Origin: JALZUV01 sp963837025
GTDB lineage: Bacteria > Pseudomonadota > Alphaproteobacteria > Rickettsiales > JALZUV01
Reading direction: 5' to 3'
DNA: 64,000 nt
Assembly (NCBI GenBank): GCA_963837025.1
Contig: CAWILT010000002.1
Span: 812,850-876,849 of the forward strand
Part shown: piece by piece, positions 33,481-40,572 of the stretch
How positions within the stretch are numbered: position 1 is the first letter of the stretch
Layout: the number at the start of each line of letters is the position of its first letter
The notes under the pieces: generated by a model
Seen by the model: the letters and a program-made list of their open reading frames with translations, nothing else
Told to the model about the DNA's origin: nothing
Database searches by the model: none
Position numbers and translations under genes: made by a program

Positions 33481-35385
33481 TTAAACGCGCCTCATTACGG
33501 TACTATCGGATAAATCCGCCGCTGATTCACGCTCTACAAAGCTGGTCAGCGGCTCTTTTTTTACAGTCTTATCGCGTGCTATGCGTAATGCATGCTGGCT
33601 TTGTTCCATATCAATCGCTTCAGCTGCAACAGCAATAGCAGGCGCAGATTTTTGTAGCAGTGGGTGGTTTTGCAGCTGCTCAATTTTTTGCGTTAAAGCA
33701 ACGCGTATTTCACTAGGTGTGAGTCCAACATTTTTATTGAGTGTCACATAATGACTGGCAATATTAATAAGATGCTCGCGCTTGGTCGCATCCACGGTTA
33801 TCGCTTCACTTGCCACCGCATTTACAAATTGATTCGTCATTTTTTCAGCATTCGGATCATTCCCGTTTTTGGATGATAAACCATAAAGCACATTGGCCAC
33901 GCCAAATGCAGATGCTTGGATAACGTTAAATATCCAATATTGCCCATCTTTAACCGTTATTAAATCTTTGCCTGCAACCGATAAAGTGCGGCCCGAAACC
34001 AATTTATCACGTGCTGTGCTAAGCGATTGGATATGCGTATTAGCATCTGATAATTCCGTTTCAGCTTTAGCTAAATCGCCCGATAAAATTCCCAATGTTT
34101 CATAGGCGGCATCTAAAGGTGTAGCACCTTTCATTGCAATATTATGCTTAGATTCCGTTGCCTTGATAATAGATGAAATCTCATCTTGATTCAGATTGTT
34201 ACCGTTGCTATCGGCTTTATTCAAAAGATTTTTAAGCGATGCATGTGTATTACTAATACGATCATAGGCGAGTGCTTTATCGGTAGCATCTTTACTGGCA
34301 GAATATACTTTTTTGACAGATTCAAAACGTGAATTTTGATATTCACCTCCATCTATTTTTGCATCCAGCTCTTCCATCTTGCGGCTTTTACCGTGAGCTT
34401 CAAAATAGTTCTTTTCATCATACGCACCAATTAAAGTGAGTATATTATTCACGCCTGCAAAACTGCCCGGTAAAATAAGTGGGTTAGCTTGAATTTTAGT
34501 TTTTAAACGTTTGAGTGGGGATAATGATTTCATTTTTAACTGCAAATCATCATTATCTTTAGCGCCTAATTCCTCGCGCAAATCAGCCTTTGATTTTTCA
34601 GGAATTGCTAAGCCGAGTGCAAAGCCAGCTCCTACCAATCCGCCTGCGGTGCTTTTAAAATAATTGCGTTGTTTATAACCTGCCATCGCAAAAGATGTGC
34701 CTGCTATAATTTCGGATACGGATTTGATAGCGATAACTTTACTATACATCACATCACGTATTTTTTGCCAGCCTGAAACTTCTTTAGCGGTTGAAAGGGG
34801 GCTAAATTGTTGCTGGCTTTCGGCTTGATATTGATTGGTGTTGAGAAATTTACCAAAATCTTGCATCAAATCGCCATATTTTTCCTGCTGATTACGCTTT
34901 CCGAATAGCAGCATGGTTGAGTCACCTGCCATAAAAGCAAAGCCGGTACGAATTTCATCGCTATCACGGCGAAACCATCCGCCAATAGTGGTAGCAATAT
35001 TACCCACTTGATAGAATATGGCCGATAAAACTAATTGATTGCTACGCAATGTTTCACGCCAACCTTTATGTGGTTCGTCTGTTGTCGCTTGTTTAGAATA
35101 GTCGCCCTTAACCGCATCCAGCTTTTCAAGTTGAGCAATCACTGACTCAGCCGATTGAGGATTGGTAATGCGTAATACTGGCACATTCTCAAAATGATCA
35201 TAAGCGATAATAGCCCCTGATTTTTTCAAACTTTCATCAAAAGGGGGTGTGCTAAGATGCGAATCGCCTGTAATAGCCGTTTCAGCCCGTAAAAACAAAA
35301 TCGCCTCATTCTGCCCGGTAAGGGCATTGGGTTGAAAGCGTAATTCGCTAATCACAGATTCAGGATGATTCCAACGGATTTTCAT
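33481..35385 (-). CDS. Unknown membrane protein, family A copy 2 (A2)
   Basis: I do not recognise this 634-residue protein. Residues 1-115 are soluble with a regular alpha/beta look (GAIIAYDHFENVPVLRI, SVIAQLEKL). Hydrophobic segments follow near residues 120-140 (NQLVLSAIFYQVGN), 215-260 (SEIIAGTSFAMAGY, GLVGAGFALGLAI) and 305-320 (SFAGVNNILTLIGAY). A 170-residue helical insert comes next, then a last segment near 500 (VIQASAFGVANVLYGL). The order of segments, and a helical block of the same kind after the last one (ASEAITVDATKREHLINIAS), parallel A1. It is longer than A1 mainly through the insert. It ends one base from the peroxiredoxin gene, with no terminator between. Confidence 0.75.
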   Translation of the reverse strand: MKIRWNHPESVISELRFQPNALTGQNEAILFLRAETAITGDSHLSTPPFDESLKKSGAIIAYDHFENVPVLRITNPQSAESVIAQLEKLDAVKGDYSKQATTDEPHKGWRETLRSNQLVLSAIFYQVGNIATTIGGWFRRDSDEIRTGFAFMAGDSTMLLFGKRNQQEKYGDLMQDFGKFLNTNQYQAESQQQFSPLSTAKEVSGWQKIRDVMYSKVIAIKSVSEIIAGTSFAMAGYKQRNYFKSTAGGLVGAGFALGLAIPEKSKADLREELGAKDNDDLQLKMKSLSPLKRLKTKIQANPLILPGSFAGVNNILTLIGAYDEKNYFEAHGKSRKMEELDAKIDGGEYQNSRFESVKKVYSASKDATDKALAYDRISNTHASLKNLLNKADSNGNNLNQDEISSIIKATESKHNIAMKGATPLDAAYETLGILSGDLAKAETELSDANTHIQSLSTARDKLVSGRTLSVAGKDLITVKDGQYWIFNVIQASAFGVANVLYGLSSKNGNDPNAEKMTNQFVNAVASEAITVDATKREHLINIASHYVTLNKNVGLTPSEIRVALTQKIEQLQNHPLLQKSAPAIAVAAEAIDMEQSQHALRIARDKTVKKEPLTSFVERESAADLSDSTVMRRV

Positions 35386-35416
35386 AGCTTATCATAGCTA
35401 AAGTTAGAGTAAAAGA

Positions 35417-35428
35417 ATGTTACGATTC
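35417..35428 (-). promoter_or_regulatory. Element shared by both family-A genes (A2 side)
   Basis: The plus-strand string AATGTTACGATT (AATCGTAACATT in gene direction) begins 32 bases before the A2 start base, the same distance as the related string before A1. TATGAT, a five-of-six -10 box, also lies just before the A2 ATG. This supports shared control of the two distant copies. Confidence 0.4.
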
Positions 35429-35450
35429 GATGATATTTTGCAAAAATAGT

Positions 35451-36473
35451 TTAAACTTGAATTCCAACTTCATCATTATAATCATAACTCTTATCAGCCC
35501 ATTTTTTGGATTTTTCACCTTGCTCAGGTTCATTGGCAAATGCAACTGCACTTTTAGATAATGGCACTGAATCCGCAGAAACTACCTTTGTTTCATTGGA
35601 GGTAGATTGCGGCTGTGCTGGCGCGGGTGGGGCTGTTATGTTTGAAGGTTTATCTTTCCATTTTACGACAACTTCCATAACGCGTGACGTAACCCACGTG
35701 CAAAAAGTTTCAAAAAGTAACAATTCACTCCAGTATTTTTGGCGGCGTTGTGCCATTGGCTCTAACGCGGGCTTACCCGCTTTTTCACGTGCAGCATTCA
35801 ACCCATCTTCAATTTTTTTGCCGAGAAAAGCGCTGCCACGGCGAAAACCATACTGATTTTCAGTTGCTTCGCGTTTTACGACATTCTTATCAAATGTTTC
35901 AGGAATTTGCGTGATAGCTATGCTGGCAATGACACCCGCTATACGGCCTTTGGCTATATCCCAACCTGATTTGGTGGGCTTATTTTTTATCATTTCGTAA
36001 CGTGTTTCACGCTCTGCAATATCGGCTGCACTTAATTTTGTATTGGTAAAACTATCAATAACAATATCAAATTTTCGGGTTAATTTTTCACGGCTATCTT
36101 CAAGAACTTTAACTAATGCCGCTGCAAAGTGGCCGCCCATATTGAGTGTAAATACTGCCGCACCCGTATTGCCAATAAATGTTTTGCTTAACTTATCCTG
36201 AGTTGCGCGTAGAGCATCAGAAACAGCAATTGCTTTGCCACCAATTTTATTGGCGAAATAACTGGTTGGGGTATCATAAACTGATTTGGTCGTGCTTTTA
36301 TCCGTTCCGCCTAAAAACCAATCCACAATGGCTAATGAGAATATTTCGTTTAAACCAAAATTCACTACTTTATAGGTGAAGAAATCAAAGAATTTCTCAC
36401 CACGTGTGGCTTTGGTGGCTTCTAGTGGTATCGCCAATTTATCTGCAATTGCGGTTGTTGTATTTTGGTCCAT
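35451..36473 (-). CDS. Unknown membrane protein, family B copy 1 (B1)
   Basis: This 340-residue protein belongs to no family I know. An N-terminal amphipathic block FFDFFTYKVVNFGLNEIFSL (residues 29-48) leads to hydrophobic segments near 103-122 (AAVFTLNMGGHFAAAL), 178-190 (RIAGVIASIAITQI) and 251-270. The polar C-terminal tail (280-340) is rich in Pro, Ser and Lys. Shared features with B3 are a GGH motif in the second segment, then IDSF and AERETRY. Its ATG overlaps the stop of B2 (TGATG), so it is translationally coupled. It probably sits in the inner membrane. There are no catalytic residues that I can name. Confidence 0.75.
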   Translation of the reverse strand: MDQNTTTAIADKLAIPLEATKATRGEKFFDFFTYKVVNFGLNEIFSLAIVDWFLGGTDKSTTKSVYDTPTSYFANKIGGKAIAVSDALRATQDKLSKTFIGNTGAAVFTLNMGGHFAAALVKVLEDSREKLTRKFDIVIDSFTNTKLSAADIAERETRYEMIKNKPTKSGWDIAKGRIAGVIASIAITQIPETFDKNVVKREATENQYGFRRGSAFLGKKIEDGLNAAREKAGKPALEPMAQRRQKYWSELLLFETFCTWVTSRVMEVVVKWKDKPSNITAPPAPAQPQSTSNETKVVSADSVPLSKSAVAFANEPEQGEKSKKWADKSYDYNDEVGIQV

Positions 36474-37495
36474 CAGTAACCTGCCGAATGGATAAGATTT
36501 TCAGATTCTATAGCCGATTTTTTTGCTTCAGCAAGATGACTCTCTTCGCGTTTAACGACTAATTTTTGATGTTGTGCAGGCGCAGTCTCGTCAATCTGAT
36601 GAGGATTATTGCGGTTTTCAATATGAACCGCTACTTCTTGAGATGGTTTTTTTAGAGTAGATTCTTGCTTATCATCGCTTTTGCGCGCAAAAATCTTGCT
36701 CGAAACATACAGGATGGAAACGGCAGCTGCCGTTGCGAAAAAATCAATTAATCCCACTTCACCAAATTTTTGTGCACGGAAACGATTTTTGTCACTTAAT
36801 TCCGTTCCAAATTTTTGTGCTGTTTTTTCAGCGGCACTTTCAAATAACTCTCCTGTTTTCTGCATCGAATTAGGAATAAGTGTAGGTGACATTTTATCAA
36901 CAAGAGTTAGTGAGCTGAAAACAATGCCCCATGCAATCACTCTTCCTTTTATTAAACTGCCCCAGCTTTGTGAAGATTCGCGTTCAATTTTACGATCGCC
37001 AAGCTCAACATCCGAAAGTTGATTTTCCGTTGCAGGGTCACCGTATTTTTCATTTAGCTTATGTACAATAGCTTTCTTGCGTGATTCCATCCATTTGATA
37101 GGAAGTAATGCTAAATTACCAGGTATAACAAGCGCTGTAGTTAACAATGCATCATCAAGTCTTTTATTCAGAGTTTTACGATCACTGACATTTTTAAATA
37201 CTGAAAAACCAGCCACTTTATCAATCATATTTGTCCAAGCTTTACTAAAGCTTACACCATCTTCATTGATAAGTTTGCTGCCAGGAATCGTGCGATTGCT
37301 GTGTTTTAATAAATAACCCGTGCCAATACTTGCAATTAAAACCGCAATATCGCCAATGCCAATATAAGCTACCGCATCAAATATTTTTTCACCAATGGTT
37401 TTTTTAGGCTTAAAGCCCGCAGCCTCAGGGTCGGCTGCCCATTTATTCTGTGCAACATGAGTAGCGCTATCAATCGATACAGAATTAGTAGCCAT
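36473..37495 (-). CDS. Unknown membrane protein, family B copy 2 (B2)
   Basis: This 340-residue protein has the same length as B1 and the same plan but is more diverged. GEKIFDAVAYIGIGDIAVLI (residues 35-54) matches the N-terminal block of B1 and B3. VIPGNLALLPIKWMESRKKA stands where the others have the GGH segment, and SWGSLIKGRVIAWGIVFSSL corresponds to the third hydrophobic segment. A last helix near 245-265 (LIDFFATAAAVSILYVS) precedes a polar, Gln/His/Glu-rich tail. The GGH motif is lost. The ATG has AGGTG in front and overlaps the B3 stop by 11 bases. Confidence 0.75.
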   Translation of the reverse strand: MATNSVSIDSATHVAQNKWAADPEAAGFKPKKTIGEKIFDAVAYIGIGDIAVLIASIGTGYLLKHSNRTIPGSKLINEDGVSFSKAWTNMIDKVAGFSVFKNVSDRKTLNKRLDDALLTTALVIPGNLALLPIKWMESRKKAIVHKLNEKYGDPATENQLSDVELGDRKIERESSQSWGSLIKGRVIAWGIVFSSLTLVDKMSPTLIPNSMQKTGELFESAAEKTAQKFGTELSDKNRFRAQKFGEVGLIDFFATAAAVSILYVSSKIFARKSDDKQESTLKKPSQEVAVHIENRNNPHQIDETAPAQHQKLVVKREESHLAEAKKSAIESENLIHSAGY

Positions 37496-38705
37496 TAAAC
37501 ACCTGCTCGCTTGGGGTTTCAGTTATGGCACGCTCAACGTGATTATGAGGCTTTGGCTTAGTATTGGCTGTGAAACTAACTGACTTTTTTGGCTGTGGCT
37601 CTTGTGTTGTTCCTGCCAATTTTACAGCATCATCATTTTCATGTATGATAGAGTTATCTTGTACGGTAACGGTTACGGAATCTTTGCGAGAAGCAGGAAT
37701 GTGAATGCGCACAGAATCATCCGGCTTAACATCAATTTTTTGTTTCACATTGGTTTTGGGGCCAACACCAAAAAATTCTTGCGCCATTAAGTAAATATAT
37801 TGGAAGCTTGAAGTAATCGTTGTACCCATAACTTCAGTTGCGGCTTGTTTAGACATAAATTCTTTATAGTCCATTCCATTAACTTTAAAGCCATCATTCA
37901 TTTTATCGAAATGCTTTTTCGTAAATTTATTATCAAATACGCCCGCACGTTCTCCGCCTTTTTGAAGTAAAGTGGCAACATGTTCTAAACCCGCCTCGCG
38001 ATGGCCGCCTTTAACCCCTTTACTTAAAAGCTTATCCGCTTCTTCAATGCCGATTAAAGATGCAATTACAAAGCCCATTGCGGCAAAACGTGAACCAAAC
38101 ATGCCAACAAAACTTTTGCCCGATAAGGTTGTATCAAGCTTGCTGTAAACTGCTTGACGCTCGGCTAATTCAACCTCGTTAGGCTTGCCCGCAAAAACAT
38201 CAATTATATTATCTAAGGTGCGAACAACGCGCTTCTTGAAGAAAGGGCGTTCAGCAAGGTAAGCTAGCGCCGTGGTGATGTGGCCACCAATGCCCAATAC
38301 AAAAACAGCATTGGTATAACCAATATATTTTTTGGTGCGTCCGCTATCAATACGTTGATTATTTTCACCTGCAATCGCATTCCAAAAACGGGATGAAACT
38401 TTATCTTCAAATTTTTCGGCAACGCGAAGGACTCCACCAAAGGTAGTGTTGCGAGTCTCGCCCGTAATAGTGCCTTTCTCAATAGCGCGGTTACGCTCCA
38501 TGTTAAATTTATCATGTACGGTCCACAAGGAAAAGACGATATTTAAACCATAATTATTAACCCAGTGCACTAAACTATCAAACAGCTTCCAGCCGCGTGT
38601 ACGTACTTTATCGGTACTATGCTCAACGCGAAATTTATCAGATAGCGTGGCGCCACCATCATTTTGAATGCTTAAACTGTTCGTTTTTGTAACCATATTT
38701 CTCAT
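37485..38705 (-). CDS. Unknown membrane protein, family B copy 3 (B3)
   Basis: This is the first gene of the tandem set (406 aa) and the longest B copy. GWKLFDSLVHWVNNYGLNIV (residues 38-57) aligns with the B1 and B2 N-terminal blocks. FVLGIGGHITTALAYLAE (135-152) carries the GGH motif, IIDVFAGKPNEVELAERQAV (167-186) matches the IDSF-AERE stretch of B1, and GSRFAAMGFVIASLIGIEEA is the third segment. A polar tail with Asp, Lys, Thr and Pro ends it. An ATG three codons in (38696) follows GAG and is an alternative start. The upstream gap of 112 bases has two TTAACACT direct repeats. Confidence 0.75.
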   Translation of the reverse strand: MRNMVTKTNSLSIQNDGGATLSDKFRVEHSTDKVRTRGWKLFDSLVHWVNNYGLNIVFSLWTVHDKFNMERNRAIEKGTITGETRNTTFGGVLRVAEKFEDKVSSRFWNAIAGENNQRIDSGRTKKYIGYTNAVFVLGIGGHITTALAYLAERPFFKKRVVRTLDNIIDVFAGKPNEVELAERQAVYSKLDTTLSGKSFVGMFGSRFAAMGFVIASLIGIEEADKLLSKGVKGGHREAGLEHVATLLQKGGERAGVFDNKFTKKHFDKMNDGFKVNGMDYKEFMSKQAATEVMGTTITSSFQYIYLMAQEFFGVGPKTNVKQKIDVKPDDSVRIHIPASRKDSVTVTVQDNSIIHENDDAVKLAGTTQEPQPKKSVSFTANTKPKPHNHVERAITETPSEQVFNGY

Positions 38706-38731
38706 TAACGTAAAAAATAAACTTTTTACCT

Positions 38732-38770
38732 AGTGTTAATCTATCAGAAACGACTGCTTATGAGTGTTAA
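38732..38770. repeat. Direct repeat TTAACACT upstream of B3
   Basis: The octamer AGTGTTAA on the plus strand (TTAACACT in gene direction) occurs at 38732-38739 and 38763-38770, 31 bases apart, about three helical turns. Spacing in phase is typical of paired operator sites. It lies in the gap between the ATPase gene and the tandem membrane genes. A chance repeat cannot be excluded. Confidence 0.3.
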
Positions 38771-38817
38771 GGTTTTGTGACAAGTAGCATAAGTTAAAAA
38801 GTTTGAAGTGATTGGAT

Positions 38818-40482
38818 TTACTCACTATTTGCCTGATTCTCGACTTTTTCACGAATTTCACGTAATTCGTCAGCTGAAGCATCCCATGTGCGGACACCAT
38901 CTTTGCCTGGTAATTGCACCAAATCTAGCCTATCGGGATCGCGTACAAACAAGCGCTCACCCTGAATGGAGCCTAGGTTTGGAGGGATGTTATTTTTTGA
39001 TAATCCAACCACCGTATAAGGCCCTTCGCGCATCATACCAAGCACCGCGCGTGGACGATCAATAAACACTTGAGATCCACGTAATAAATCATAAATATCG
39101 CGTGTATCATTTGGATGGGCGTTCTTCACTAAATGATGCACCACTACCATTCCGCAATTCTTTTCAATGGCAAATTCTTCAATCGCTTCAAAGAAATCAC
39201 TCACTACTTCCGAATTATCTTCATCGCCAGTTAGATATTTACGCGCAGGGTCAATGACTACGAGCGATACATCGGGCAACTTGTGTAAACGTGTAAGAAA
39301 ATCGCCAAGCGTTGATTTAGTGCCATCCTCATTCTGCCCAAAATCGCTTCGTTGAAGCATTAACCGAGTGGAGCGCCCTTCAGGATCCATCATTTCGGCG
39401 CGGGCATTGACGATGGCTGCACTATCTTCACCTGAAAAGTAAATTACCAACCCTTTAGCATATTCTTTGTTTAGTGGCTGACCAAGCCACTTAGGCTGCT
39501 CATGCTTCTCCCAATCAATAGACGCTAAAATGGCTAAACGATGCGAAATAGAGCTTTTGCCTGTACCACCCGTTGCGCCCACCACCGTTACGGAAGCTTT
39601 AGGAATCCAACCCTCGACTAAGAATTGGAAATTATCATCCTTATCTTTACGGTCTGAGCCTGTTGCTTCAAATAGCTTGATATCATGCGCCACGAGGCGG
39701 AAGAAGCGCATATTATGATCAACCTTTTTGGGGTTAGTACCAAATTTTTCATAAAGCAAATGCTGGCGGTGATACGATTCCCAGCAACTGGCTGCATCTT
39801 CAAGCTTTTGCGCCGATAAGGTGTATTTTTTAATGTCTTTCTGACGAAACCCCTCCGGCAACATTGAACCAAAATCTTCATGCAAAAACGAACCATTTCG
39901 CGTGAGATATTCTACATCGGATAGGGGGTAAGCGTTTTTATAACCATCACTTTCAATATCGGCAATTTGGTAAAGGGGGCTATTGCCATCAATCACTTCT
40001 GTGCCAGGAATCACGGGCAATATTGTCTCTGAAAATGCTAGCATTTTCATGCCTGCCGCAGGATTATCTCCGCGTTTATAGACCCCTACATAAGCCCCTA
40101 GATCGCGGATACGTTTGATTGAATCAGTATCGAGCCGTTTTACGCCAAGGGTAAATGCCGTTGCCCATATAACGCCAGAACCTACGGGTTCATATAAACC
40201 AGTCTCATTAATTTGATGCACTAATGGGTTTAATAGCAACGGTGAATTGGGCAAACGTCCATCATTATAATTCGCACGAATTTCGCGGACGGCATCAATG
40301 ATATCTTTTTCATCATCGCCTACCCAAATTTTCAGTGTGTTATTTAATGCGCGCCAAGGGTCTTGTTCGGGTTGTGTGTATAGCAACATCTTTCCGGTGA
40401 GGCCTACATTGCGATGCGCCGTCCACAAAACATTAAGTTCGCGAACAATTCGGTCAAATATATCATCGGTAAAATAGGCCAT
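38818..40482 (-). CDS. RepA-like RecA-fold ATPase (AAA_25)
   Basis: This is a 554-residue protein with a RecA-type motor in its second half. Walker A is GATGGTGKSS at residues 302-311, Walker B is LVVIDPARKY with Asp411, and VVVHHLVK (449-450 His-His) follows, as in the RepA/AAA_25 group of helicase-like ATPases. The first 290 residues form an uncharacterised domain. RepA proteins are plasmid helicases, but nothing plasmid-like surrounds it. The ATG at 40482 has a perfect TATAAT seven bases before it, which implies a leaderless message. An in-frame ATG at 40542 would add 20 residues. It is on the same strand as the B genes, 112 bases upstream, and may share their expression. Confidence 0.82.
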   Translation of the reverse strand: MAYFTDDIFDRIVRELNVLWTAHRNVGLTGKMLLYTQPEQDPWRALNNTLKIWVGDDEKDIIDAVREIRANYNDGRLPNSPLLLNPLVHQINETGLYEPVGSGVIWATAFTLGVKRLDTDSIKRIRDLGAYVGVYKRGDNPAAGMKMLAFSETILPVIPGTEVIDGNSPLYQIADIESDGYKNAYPLSDVEYLTRNGSFLHEDFGSMLPEGFRQKDIKKYTLSAQKLEDAASCWESYHRQHLLYEKFGTNPKKVDHNMRFFRLVAHDIKLFEATGSDRKDKDDNFQFLVEGWIPKASVTVVGATGGTGKSSISHRLAILASIDWEKHEQPKWLGQPLNKEYAKGLVIYFSGEDSAAIVNARAEMMDPEGRSTRLMLQRSDFGQNEDGTKSTLGDFLTRLHKLPDVSLVVIDPARKYLTGDEDNSEVVSDFFEAIEEFAIEKNCGMVVVHHLVKNAHPNDTRDIYDLLRGSQVFIDRPRAVLGMMREGPYTVVGLSKNNIPPNLGSIQGERLFVRDPDRLDLVQLPGKDGVRTWDASADELREIREKVENQANSE

Positions 40483-40489
40483 TACAACT

Positions 40490-40495
40490 ATTATA
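40490..40495 (-). promoter_or_regulatory. -10 box just upstream of the ATPase gene
   Basis: On the minus strand TATAAT (within CTATATAATAG) is exactly seven bases before the ATG at 40482. Start-site spacing from a -10 would place transcription on the A of the ATG. A matching -35 was not convincing (TGTAAT at 17 bases). Confidence 0.4.
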
Positions 40496-40572
40496 TAGTG
40501 CAGATTTAAAGGATTACAGGTTTTATTCGTCAATTCTTGCATTGCGCAGCAGCTAAGCGTAACCTGTAGCGT

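Noticed and set aside
38818..40482. RepA-type gene as sign of an integrated plasmid
   Set aside because: No iterons, partition genes, integrase or attachment repeats were seen at either side of the block.
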